Source: Globisporangium splendens (taxonomy: Eukaryota > Oomycota > Peronosporomycetes > Pythiales > Pythiaceae). Taken from it: a stretch of 64,000 nt of DNA. The notes below the pieces were generated by a model, which was not told where the DNA came from, made no database searches, and worked only from the letters and a program-made list of their open reading frames with translations. Positions 55,977 through 64,000 of this stretch are shown in pieces (positions within the stretch are counted from its first letter, which is position 1; every line of letters starts with the position of its first letter). The DNA is taken from assembly GCA_006386115.1 (NCBI GenBank), contig VFIW01000087.1, positions 62,001 through 126,000 of the forward strand. The letters are read 5' to 3'. Made by a program: the position numbers and the translations under genes.

Positions 55977-58826
55977 ATGTTGACCGCGAAGGACGCGCCG
56001 CGCAGTGCACCCAAGCCAGCGGCATCGAGCGCGCCGTCGGACAACAACGGAGGTGACGACTGGGTGCTGCGCAAGAACCTGGAGCTCTGTGGCTCCGTGC
56101 TGCCGCCGGTGTACGCGGACGTCACCAACGAAGCGAACCTCAACACTTTCGACGTGAACGAGAACGGCAACGCCGTGATCTTTGGCGAAAATGGACGCTT
56201 GTTCCTCGTGAACCTCTTCCAAGTGCGCAAGAAAGAGACACAAGGCAGCAGTAGTAGCCAGCAGCATGCTGGCGCTCAGGATCCACCGATGGTGCATTTG
56301 GTGCTCGACCCACCGCTGCCAGCGGACGAAGTGAAGCAGGTGGAGCAGGTGAAAGTGAACGCGAGCGGATCGCACATCCTGGTGATCGCGCGCAAGTGGG
56401 TGAAAGTCGTCAAGATCCCGGCCGATGTCGCGGGGAGCGCGGTGTTCGGACGCCCCAATGGCGCCAGCAGTCAGCAGAAGAAGAGCACGTTGTTCGGCCA
56501 CCAGAACCACAGCGTGACGTCCGCGCCACAGCGCTTCTGTGTGCGCTTTGCCGATGGAACCACTGAAGACATCATGTTGGACGCTTCGAAGGCCATCCCT
56601 GCTTCTGGTGGAAGCCTCCTGTCGCGCGTGCAGCAGCACACCGACCGCTACTTGAAGAAGAAATCTGGCAAAGTCGTGTCGATCTCCCGGGAAGCCGGTG
56701 CCGCGACGGTGCGTCAGATCGGCTACTTCTCCATCGTAGTGCAGGCTGCTTGGCATCCCCTCAGCGATAGTCATGTTGTGGTTTTGTCGGATGCCGAAGA
56801 GATCTGCGTGTTTAACACAAACCAGGACGTGTCGAAGTCCGAGCAGCGCCACCTGCTGGATTTCCAGATCAAGGGCCGTGCCACTGGCGCGATGACCACG
56901 TCGTTTTCGTTCGGCTCGGCGCACATGCTGTGGGATATTTTCACATGCTACATCCTGCGCTCCGATGGATCTGTGTACGCGTTGTGTCCGCTGATTCCGT
57001 ACGACTGCCGTATCAGCAGCAGCATTATCGCGACGTTGCGCAGCGAAGTGGACGCGCACTTGTCGCTGTGCAAGAAGAAGATGGAAAATCTTACCGCGAG
57101 CCATCCTCCAGCGTCGACCTCGATCGTGAGAAGCAACGGCAGCAGTGGTGCGCACCACCATACAAGCGAGTACAACGCGTTGCTGGCGAAAATCGCCGAA
57201 CTCAAGTCGCAAAAGTACTGGCTGCAAGAATCCTGGACTCCCGATTATTCTCATAACAACAATGGCACCAGCCGTGCAAAGGATGATACCGAGTTTGTTA
57301 AGTCGGTGAAGCCCCACATCAGCGGTATCTCGCCAGATACATGGCCGTTGGCTCTCCAGGGCGCCGTTGAGGTAACACCAAAGTCCGTGATTGAAGGGAA
57401 GCATAATGTACCAGGGGGATCGTCTGCGAACTCTCTCTTGCTAGTCCCGTATGCATCCCGTAGCGACAAGATAGCCGGCATGAACCCGTTCCTAATGCGA
57501 TCATTTACCTCGGGTCACGTGGAGTTGATGCTGTTGGACGCGCCGATTCGTCCGCAATGGAAAAGCGGCAAGCAGATGATGTCACGAAAGCTACCAGCAC
57601 TGCTGCTCGAATGCCTGAACCTTGGGATCGACGACTCGGGCGGGAAAGCGGTCTTGGAACGGGACCCTGCGGATCCGCGCTTGGTGTACTCGTTGCACTC
57701 GACGGGCGTTCATGTGATCAACGTGAGCTGGGTGTTTGCGCTGGCGACGGGAAAGCAGTTCACGTCCCTGCCGAAGAGCTCTGCTCGCCATATCTTCAGC
57801 GTTTCGCCTGGCGCCACGACGTCTTCTTCTTCCCAGTCCTTCAGTGCCACCAGTTCAAACTCGTCTCCAGTCAACGTTTCCAACATTGTCGGCGGTCGTG
57901 TCGTGAAGAACGTGTTTTTCGGTCATTTGCTGCTTCTTCGTCTCGCGTCGGGCAACTTTGAAGTCGTGAATGTGAGTGCGGCGTCCAGTGAGCTGCTCAA
58001 GGGCGTGCAGGACAACAAGAATGCAGCAGAGGAGGCGCTCAGCTTGGGCGATTCCAGTAAGCCATTTACGAAGCTTCCAGGTGCATTGGCCCCGATTGCT
58101 TCGGCAAAGACACGAGCCGCTGGAGCGGGTGTCTCCAATGCCATCCGACCATTTAGTGACATTGTGGAAGAAAAAATTGAGAGCCTCACTGCTCTCGGGT
58201 CGCGTGTGAAGGGAAATACGATGCTTCATGAAGTGGACGACGCCGTGCTGGCGTTCGTGATCGAGCGCATGAAGATCCTTTTCGAGGACGTCGAGTACAT
58301 TGACGACATAGACACGATGATGAAAGATCGGCTCTGTTTGCACGCCGAGATGATCAAGACCCAGACCGAAAAGGCTGGGAGTGTGCAACAAAGCGTGGTG
58401 GCCGCAAAGGAGGCGCTCAAGAAGCTCCAGGAGAAGATGGACCGCGCGTTGGGTGTCCAGCAAAACCTGCGCAAGCGCGCCGCTGCCGTGCTTCAAGCTG
58501 TCAAGGAGAACCAGCCGAACTTGTCGCGCGCCGAGCGAGAGTTCAAGATCGAGTTGGAGCAGATGTCCGTGGAAGTGCGGCGAATGAAGCCTCGTGTGGC
58601 GCAGCTGACGGTCTCGGGTCAGCGCATGGTGCGCAATCTTGAGAATGTGGCGTTTCCTGCTTCGTCGTCGTCGTCCCGCTACGGTAGTGCTGGCGCGTCG
58701 AGCTTGCTCTCAGACGACAAGAAGAAAATGTGCTTTGAAGTGCTGCGTGCGGAGACGCAGTTGATTGACGACACGAAGGCGCTGATCGACGACATGACGG
58801 CAAACCTGCAGCACCTCAAGGCGTAG
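55977..58826 (+). CDS. NUP88: Nucleoporin NUP88
   Basis: Single-exon ORF of 949 residues from ATG at 55977. The N-terminal two-thirds form a predicted beta-propeller (FDVNENGNAVIFGENGRLFLVNL, VNASGSHILVIARKWVKVVKIP, WHPLSDSHVVVLSDAEEICVFN). The last 150 residues are coiled coil with QPNLSRAEREFKIELEQM, matching the human LPVLSDSERDMKKEL stretch of NUP88. Human NUP88 has 741 residues; the extra length lies in Ser-rich loops, for example around 305-420. NUP88 binds NUP214 and NUP98 on the cytoplasmic face of the nuclear pore and supports mRNA and CRM1-dependent export. It is divergent from MCM4 with 263 bp between starts. A 523-codon minus-strand ORF across its 5' half is a shadow. Confidence 0.82.
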   Translation: MLTAKDAPRSAPKPAASSAPSDNNGGDDWVLRKNLELCGSVLPPVYADVTNEANLNTFDVNENGNAVIFGENGRLFLVNLFQVRKKETQGSSSSQQHAGAQDPPMVHLVLDPPLPADEVKQVEQVKVNASGSHILVIARKWVKVVKIPADVAGSAVFGRPNGASSQQKKSTLFGHQNHSVTSAPQRFCVRFADGTTEDIMLDASKAIPASGGSLLSRVQQHTDRYLKKKSGKVVSISREAGAATVRQIGYFSIVVQAAWHPLSDSHVVVLSDAEEICVFNTNQDVSKSEQRHLLDFQIKGRATGAMTTSFSFGSAHMLWDIFTCYILRSDGSVYALCPLIPYDCRISSSIIATLRSEVDAHLSLCKKKMENLTASHPPASTSIVRSNGSSGAHHHTSEYNALLAKIAELKSQKYWLQESWTPDYSHNNNGTSRAKDDTEFVKSVKPHISGISPDTWPLALQGAVEVTPKSVIEGKHNVPGGSSANSLLLVPYASRSDKIAGMNPFLMRSFTSGHVELMLLDAPIRPQWKSGKQMMSRKLPALLLECLNLGIDDSGGKAVLERDPADPRLVYSLHSTGVHVINVSWVFALATGKQFTSLPKSSARHIFSVSPGATTSSSSQSFSATSSNSSPVNVSNIVGGRVVKNVFFGHLLLLRLASGNFEVVNVSAASSELLKGVQDNKNAAEEALSLGDSSKPFTKLPGALAPIASAKTRAAGAGVSNAIRPFSDIVEEKIESLTALGSRVKGNTMLHEVDDAVLAFVIERMKILFEDVEYIDDIDTMMKDRLCLHAEMIKTQTEKAGSVQQSVVAAKEALKKLQEKMDRALGVQQNLRKRAAAVLQAVKENQPNLSRAEREFKIELEQMSVEVRRMKPRVAQLTVSGQRMVRNLENVAFPASSSSSRYGSAGASSLLSDDKKKMCFEVLRAETQLIDDTKALIDDMTANLQHLKA

Positions 58827-59137
58827 CTGCAAAGACAACAATCCAGCACCATCGACAAGACTCCAGCAGATACACACAGCAACTCGGACGATGCGAGCAA
58901 AGGCAATAGCAACATTTTCGAATGTACTTCAAAGCATGAAAAACCAATTGCTGCATCTTGAGAACTGATCTTTGCGTCCATCATATTGTATTGCGATTGT
59001 CTGTGTTTTATTTTCTAAAGGCGCGCTGCTTGTTTGGTTCTCTGGTGAGGAGTAAATCAAAATACTTTTTCTTAAATCTACTTAGATACTTTTTGAATAA
59101 AAGTTGGTTGCTTGTTGCGGTTTGTTGTTGGGATTTG
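58827..59137. other. Convergent 3' intergenic region
   Basis: Between the NUP88 stop and the stop of the minus-strand membrane-protein gene. AT-rich, no gene seen. Confidence 0.5.
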
Positions 59138-60916
59138 TTAGACGCATGGGGTGGACGTCGAGTGGTACGAGTAGTAGTTGTCGTCGTACTCCAGGTCACC
59201 AAAGCACTCGTCTTCATACTCAGGCTCTGGCAGCGCCGCGTCTTCTTCTGCGCATTCCTCAGCAGGGACGTCGGCAGTAGGAGCTTCGACTTCTGGGCTC
59301 GTTGTCTTCTCTTCCTCCACTACAGAGAGGGACACCAAGAAGTCCCAGTTATCCGCCAGCGTCGAGTACATCGACGACACCATGCTGTTCATCTCGTCCA
59401 CCATGAGGCGGAGGTCCGGGTTCGTCATCGACTTGATCTCGAACGGCTGGTTCGTTTGCTGGAGCGAGCGAACGTTCGCTGCTTCAGCGATGTACCGTGT
59501 GCGATCTTCGTCCGCAGCAGCAACGGATGGCGACGGCGTCGCCTTGCTGGCCACGAGAATTGGCTCCAGCAGGAGGAACTCGTCGTAGGAAGAGAGTCGC
59601 TCCGTCGCAGTGGAGCGTCTTGATCTTCGCGAGTGACGTCTTCTCCGTGATTTCTCCAGCCTCTCGGTGGGATCACTTGGGCGTGGCGACACCACAACTG
59701 TGTCATCGGCAACGATAACCTGTGTCTCAACGTGCACAGCAGGAGTCGACTTGATGTCCTCCACGGAGGTCACTGGCTCCTGTCGCTCCTCCTGTGGAGG
59801 AGGCAGTTGCAGAGCAGCCGCCACATCCTCCTTCAGGTTTTCAACCGCATTGATCGGCGTCTTCTGCACGGAAGCAGAGCTGCTTTGACGTTTCTTTGTG
59901 GCTTGCTTTGATTTCTTCTTGCCCACTGACTTTCGTTCAGTGGCGGGTTGAGTGAGTGGCTTTGAATGAGAGGAAAGCGAGGATCGGGGTGGCGCCAATG
60001 TTGGCAAGATTTCTTCGCCCTTGAGCTGTTTGAGCACGACTGTCGAATCCTGTTTCAAGTCGCTCGCGACCTTGGAAGCGGAAGCAGGGGTCGCCTTGAT
60101 CGCTTTCAGCACAGGGATATTCAGCAACGGCAACGTCGCTGGCACTGATGAAGCCTGTTCAATTTGAAGCTGCTGTTTCTCTGGTTCTTTGGTCTCTTTC
60201 GCTGGCGCGGCGACGAGTTGGGACTCACCAACGATATTTTCAATGGTGATTTTGCCCGTGTACGTCGTCGTCATGGTCTTCATGCGCTGTTGTTTCTTCA
60301 ATTTCTTCTTCTGGGTCGCTGTGATTGTGCTGGTCTTGCGTTGTTTCGTCCCGAGAGACGTCGCTGTGCTGCTGTGCGTCTGCTCCTCTTTGGTCTCCAC
60401 AAGCTCGAGCAGGTCATGATACGCCGAGCTGCGCGTAATAGACACCGTGAACGAGTAATCGAGCATGCTGCGGTGCAGCGTCTTGATGCACTCGATCGCG
60501 CGCAGGATCTTGTAGAGCACATAGTGGATACAGTCGGTGAACCGCAGCGTGCCGCGGCGGAAGCGTCTCTCGAGGTGGGCGAGCGTGGTCACGCATTCTA
60601 GCATCTCGTCTTCATACTTTTCGAAAGTGAGGCTCGAGTAGCCCATAAGCAGCACGAAGCTCGCGAGCGTGACGGCGCAAAAGAGAAGCACTGACCTGAA
60701 CACATAGAACACGCCGGCCGCCACCACGGTGGCCTTGAGCACCGAGGGGAGTGCGACAAGTCCCCTGATTTGGAAGGTGCGAATCGACGCGGTCTTCCGC
60801 GTCTCCACTATGAGATCCTCCCACACGTCGTCATCGCGTTCTTCCGCCCTCTGCGCTTGTCGTTTCCTCTGCGGCGATGGAAATTTTGGCGCTCTCGAGC
60901 TCTTCTTGGCTCGCAT
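59138..60916 (-). CDS. Membrane-anchored protein of unknown function
   Basis: Single-exon ORF of 592 residues. A basic N-terminus (MRAKKSSRAPKFPSPQRKRQ) precedes one or two closely spaced hydrophobic segments at about residues 52-95 (VLKATVVAAGVFYVF, then FCAVTLASFVLLMGY), probably a membrane hairpin. Next comes a helical region rich in aromatic and charged residues (DCIHYVLYKILRAIECIKTL). The remainder is Lys/Ser/Thr/Glu-rich and probably disordered, with KKKSKQATKKRQSS and RRRRHSRRSRRS blocks. It ends in an acidic, Tyr-rich tail (EYEDECFGDLEYDDNYYSYHS). The hairpin-then-tail layout recalls ER-shaping or nuclear-envelope proteins, but no family motif confirms it. Upstream stops prevent a longer N-terminus. 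Confidence 0.65.
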   Translation of the reverse strand: MRAKKSSRAPKFPSPQRKRQAQRAEERDDDVWEDLIVETRKTASIRTFQIRGLVALPSVLKATVVAAGVFYVFRSVLLFCAVTLASFVLLMGYSSLTFEKYEDEMLECVTTLAHLERRFRRGTLRFTDCIHYVLYKILRAIECIKTLHRSMLDYSFTVSITRSSAYHDLLELVETKEEQTHSSTATSLGTKQRKTSTITATQKKKLKKQQRMKTMTTTYTGKITIENIVGESQLVAAPAKETKEPEKQQLQIEQASSVPATLPLLNIPVLKAIKATPASASKVASDLKQDSTVVLKQLKGEEILPTLAPPRSSLSSHSKPLTQPATERKSVGKKKSKQATKKRQSSSASVQKTPINAVENLKEDVAAALQLPPPQEERQEPVTSVEDIKSTPAVHVETQVIVADDTVVVSPRPSDPTERLEKSRRRRHSRRSRRSTATERLSSYDEFLLLEPILVASKATPSPSVAAADEDRTRYIAEAANVRSLQQTNQPFEIKSMTNPDLRLMVDEMNSMVSSMYSTLADNWDFLVSLSVVEEEKTTSPEVEAPTADVPAEECAEEDAALPEPEYEDECFGDLEYDDNYYSYHSTSTPCV

Positions 60917-62302
60917 TTCCTTGAATCTCCTCTGCCTTGACCCCGCAACGCGCAGCTGCCCTGTTGGTCGAAATATTGCGCTTCGTCAGGAACAATCTCG
61001 ACTTCTCCACAATAAGAAAATTCGACGCGAACTCAATAAGATTCCGCTTGTCTCTCCCTCCAATGCGCGTGTTTTTCTTCCACCCTTTCGAAAATCAGGG
61101 AAACACACGCTCTTCCTTCCGCTAAACGAAGCGCTGCGGGTCACAGAATAACAACACCAAAATGAAAGCGCTTGCTTCCTCTCTGCCGCTTTCCACAAAT
61201 GCGCCGACGAATCCACCGCGAGTGTCCTAAAGAATGCGATTGCGCCGTCGTTCTCTCGAGCGAGTGAATACGCCGCCACTTTGCTTCTTGCTGCGTTTTC
61301 TTCCTGCCTTCTGCGTGTCCCTCTGCTCCCGTTTCCCACACTGTGTGACTCGGCGATCAATTTTCCCCCCTCTGTCATTTGTTGCCGGTACAGTACATGG
61401 TCAACTGGCCTTTTTTGGCACGGATCCGCCCCGAATCCAGCAACTGCAAACTACCTGCGATTGGAACTGTATGGGATGAGCGAGATGCCGCTCCTGATAC
61501 AGCAACTCCATGAGGTTGGAGAGTGTGAGAAAAAGGGGGAGTTTGCGCTGGTGGGTGGTGGCGTGCACTGCTTCGCGGTTGCAAACGCGTTCTCGACTTT
61601 CCTTGAGACGCGAACTGAATCCCTCAGCATATTTTTGGTTCGGTATAGTGAAACCAAGATAAAAATTAGAACAGCGAGTCGGTTCGTATGGATACTACGA
61701 ACGAAACGAACGAACGAACGCCATTTCGAACTGAATAATCGTCATCGTCATCGCGACAGTCGGATCGAAATGCTCAATAAAGAGATGCAGTTGGAAGCAA
61801 AATACACGTGGCAGAATGGCTTTTGAGCCAAAACGCCATGCAAGCACACACTGTCGAGCGCAAACACCTGCTTCATCATAGTGAATCCTCCCTTCCAGAA
61901 GTTCCTCCGCCCTAAATTTACGCCACACGAACTGCCCCGCTTTTCACACGCAGAGAAGCGCTCCTCTCTGCCAGCTGGCAAAAGCAGCCATGTGAACCTC
62001 CCCGTTTGCTCGTTTTTCGAATTTTTGGGGTGTCAAATCGATCGTGCCTTTGACAGCTGAATGCTTCGACTATATTAAATAACCAGGTTATTTAGGTTCA
62101 AGAGGTATCTTGGCTATCACAGTTGAGAGGCATGAGTAATTTATAGTCGCTCATTGCTTTTCTGAAAGAATGCCCTTGAATATAGAAAATAGACTTTGAT
62201 CTCGTATTTAAAAGGGTATTAAATAATAGTGGGTTCGGATGATGAACCTGACTGTGTGATCAAGAGGGGACAGCGATTGGATGCGGCGAGAGCTACCAAC
62301 GG
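60917..62302. other. Divergent intergenic region (membrane protein / hydrolase)
   Basis: About 1.4 kb without a supported gene. ORFs such as 61281-61826 (+) lack domains. Contains a perfect 19-nt palindrome and AT-rich sequence from 62030. Confidence 0.5.
62076..62094. repeat. 19-nt perfect palindrome
   Basis: TAAATAACCAGGTTATTTA: 9-bp arms around a single A, 209 bp upstream of the hydrolase ATG. Candidate site for a dimeric DNA-binding protein. Confidence 0.8.
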
Positions 62303-63453
62303 ATGAATGCATCGCAGCAATTGGAGCTCGTGCGCGTGCATGACGCCGCGGGGCTCGCGCTCGTGCGCATTCGCGGCGGCGACGAAGGCACCACCAAATG
62401 GATCCCGTGGCCGCCATCCGCAGGCGATGCCTCGTCTTCTCCTTCTTCCAGCGCAAAAGAGCCCTCTGTCGAGCTCCGCAAAGCGGATTTTGCACCAAAC
62501 ACGCACTTCCAGACCGCTGCGAGCGCCGATGGCCATTCGCCGCAGAACGTGCTGGTGTTTCTGCATGGACGCGGGGACAACGAAGCGCCCTTCGCGAAGC
62601 TTGGCGCGCAAATGGCACTGCCGCAGACAGGTATGCGAGATGATCTCTGCAGCCACGTTGAAGTGGGGATAAATCACTCACTTGACGTTACGAAGATGCA
62701 TTCATTTGATCGTTTTGAGCCTTGTTCGTCACCTTAATCTGTCCGTTTTGCTATTTGGTAGCTGTGATCTCTCTGCGCGCGCCAGTCGAATTGCCATTTG
62801 GACTGGGAAACACATGGTACAACGATCTGGACGACGACTTTGAAGTGATCCCTCCGCATGTGCCGCATGCAACGCGCAGCGAAAGGTGAGCATGTTGCGA
62901 TTGATTTGCATCCGCTGCGTGACTGGCATCACGGAATAATTGGCATTTGCCTTGTTCCTACAGGTTGACAATTGCAGAGCAGTTTGTATGGGATTTCCTA
63001 CAAGTGCTGCATTCTGTATATGGATGGAAGTACGAGCGCATGTTCCTCTTTGGGTTCTCGCAGGGAGCGTGCGTGGCGTATCATTTGCTGATGACACTTC
63101 CTGCTTCCGTTCGCCTCGGTGGCGTTGTTCTCGTGGCAGGAGGCTGCATTATCGGTCCGCACTCTACAGAATATGCGGCGTCTTTGGATGCCGAGACTCC
63201 TGTGTTGGGCATGTGGGGCTCGAACGATCCCGTGTACCCAACGGCACTGGCGCTGCAAACGGAGCAGTTGTTTGCCGAGCGATACCCCAAAGCGAAGACG
63301 CTGTTCACAAAGTACATCGCGAGCAACAAGAGCCACGAAATGATCCGAACGCGGGACGAAATGCTGCAGGTCATGACGTTTTTCTCGTCGCATCTCTACT
63401 TGAAGAACATGGCGCTGGAGGCACGAAGTGATCTCATTGAAATTAAGTATTAG
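62303..63453 (+). CDS. Alpha/beta hydrolase, acyl-protein thioesterase / carboxylesterase family
   Basis: Exons 62303-62630, 62762-62885 and 62964-63453 give 313 residues. The fold landmarks of the phospholipase/carboxylesterase (APT/LYPLA) family are in order: LVFLHGRGDNEAPFAKLGAQM (oxyanion loop), AVISLRAPVELPFGLGNTWYN, nucleophile elbow GFSQG (Ser about 183), GSNDP (Asp about 239) and NKSHE (His about 275), so the catalytic triad looks complete. It has no signal peptide or membrane segment, so it is cytosolic. Relatives remove palmitate from proteins or hydrolyse lysophospholipids and short esters. A Ser-rich loop of about 20 residues before the hydrolase core and an extended C-terminus are extra. 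The substrate cannot be read from the sequence. Confidence 0.85.
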
Positions 63454-63609
63454 CGCAAATGGATCCTTGTCTCCCACACTTTTTTTCTCCCCATATTTCT
63501 GTCTTCATATATCTCCATGTTGCTTGGTTTTAATGCGAAAAAATACACCACTTTCCACTGCCCTTACCGCCTTCTTCCTGTACACATTGCTGCTCTCTTT
63601 CTCTTCTAT

Positions 63610-64000
63610 CTATTTGTTCAAAAACGCCATGAACGACGCGTAGGCGCGCTCGAGGTCGAAACTGAGCTGCCGCGCCTGGTCCTCATCCAGTTCGTCCGAC
63701 GCGCGCATGCCGTTCATCGTGCACAGCCAGCCCTCGAGCTTCTCGCGGCACTCGAAGTCCGGCGGCAACCCGCTCACCTGCGTCAGACTCGCCATCATCT
63801 CGCTCACGAGCGGCTGGATCTCGTCCACAGCGCGGATGTTGAGCTTGAGCACGTCCATGAGTGTGATGAAGTTCTGCACCGTCTGCGCCACGTTCACCGA
63901 GTCAGTCTTCCGGTTCGTCGTGTTGTGCACGACGGTTGCAGGCACTCCGATGCGCACGAGCCGCTCCAGCGCACGCGGACAGTCGAGGCGGTAGTGCGCA
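63610..64000 (-). CDS. VPS28: VPS28, ESCRT-I subunit (5' end outside the window)
   Basis: The minus-strand frame is open from the window edge to the stop at 63610, giving the last 129 or so residues. HYRLDCPRALERLVRIGVPATV is the end of the VPS28 N-terminal (ESCRT-I core) domain. After a short linker, the C-terminal four-helix bundle follows: NFITLMDVLKLNIRAVDEIQPLVSEMM, LPPDFECREKLEGWL, ASDELDEDQARQLSFDLERAYASFMAFL. These match human VPS28 closely, including the segment that binds VPS36 of ESCRT-II. ESCRT-I sorts ubiquitinated cargo into multivesicular bodies on endosomes. The start codon and most of the N-terminal domain lie beyond position 64000. Confidence 0.93.
   Translation of the reverse strand, partial: AHYRLDCPRALERLVRIGVPATVVHNTTNRKTDSVNVAQTVQNFITLMDVLKLNIRAVDEIQPLVSEMMASLTQVSGLPPDFECREKLEGWLCTMNGMRASDELDEDQARQLSFDLERAYASFMAFLNK

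Noticed and set aside
55833..57404. 523-codon minus-strand ORF
   Set aside because: It is antisense to the NUP88 coding sequence, has His/Arg/Val-rich shadow composition and no domain; GC-rich third positions explain it.
61281..61826. 181-codon plus-strand ORF
   Set aside because: No motif, no conserved-looking segment, and it overlaps promoter-like sequence of neighbouring genes.

Overview
The window looks like nuclear DNA of an oomycete (zoosporic stramenopile). The genes are compact, with 50-170 nt GT-AG introns, frequent GTACGT/GTGCGT donors and CTAAC branch points. An oomycete-type initiator (CTCATTC followed by an AATTTCC element) precedes THI4. The gene set also fits: an axonemal DM10 protein (flagellate stage), receptor-like TKL-type kinases, MCM4, NUP88, INTS8, VPS28 and a mitochondrial PPR protein. 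I cannot name the genus. Exon-intron structures were worked out by hand from splice signals, reading-frame phase and family similarity. No search or RNA evidence was available.

Layout. 0.6-3.1 kb (-): a Lys/Ser-rich protein with a cupredoxin-like domain. 4.8-13.0 kb: two six-exon receptor-like pseudokinase paralogues, head to head, 3.4 kb apart. 13.6-14.6 kb: a short SMN protein without a Tudor domain. 14.6-18.2 kb (-): a 1055-residue protein I do not recognise. 18.7-21.8 kb (-): a coiled-coil protein and a PPR protein. 22.4-25.4 kb: an FHIP-family (dynein/Hook adaptor) protein. 25.8-26.2 kb (-): a Tim8-like small Tim. 26.9-33.6 kb: a large decayed IQ-SH2-C2 gene with at least eight internal stops and three frameshifts. 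33.6-34.8 kb (-): ITPK1-type inositol phosphate kinase. 35.3-39.4 kb: a nine-exon PHD/JmjC-like protein. 41.5-42.2 kb: a serine-rich orphan. 43.1-44.4 kb: a UBA5-like E1. 44.7-48.1 kb: INTS8. 48.4-50.1 kb: THI4 with a TPP riboswitch leader. 50.7-52.3 kb: DM10 axonemal protein. 52.5-55.7 kb (-): MCM4. 56.0-58.8 kb: NUP88. 59.1-60.9 kb (-): a membrane protein of unknown role. 62.3-63.5 kb: acyl-protein-thioesterase-like hydrolase. The right edge holds the C-terminal part of VPS28 (-).

The most striking element is the leader of THI4 (thiazole synthase). It contains a complete eukaryotic TPP aptamer whose closing stem P1 includes a candidate 3' splice site with a CTAAC branch point just upstream. 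Two nine-codon upstream ORFs lie inside the aptamer. This suggests thiamine-responsive splicing control of THI4. Other notable items are family members that have lost hallmark residues: a UBA5-like E1 without the catalytic cysteine, a Tim8-like protein that lost exactly the outer cysteine pair, and pseudokinases lacking the HRD aspartate. The SMN open reading frame appears to start from an exon consisting only of ATG.
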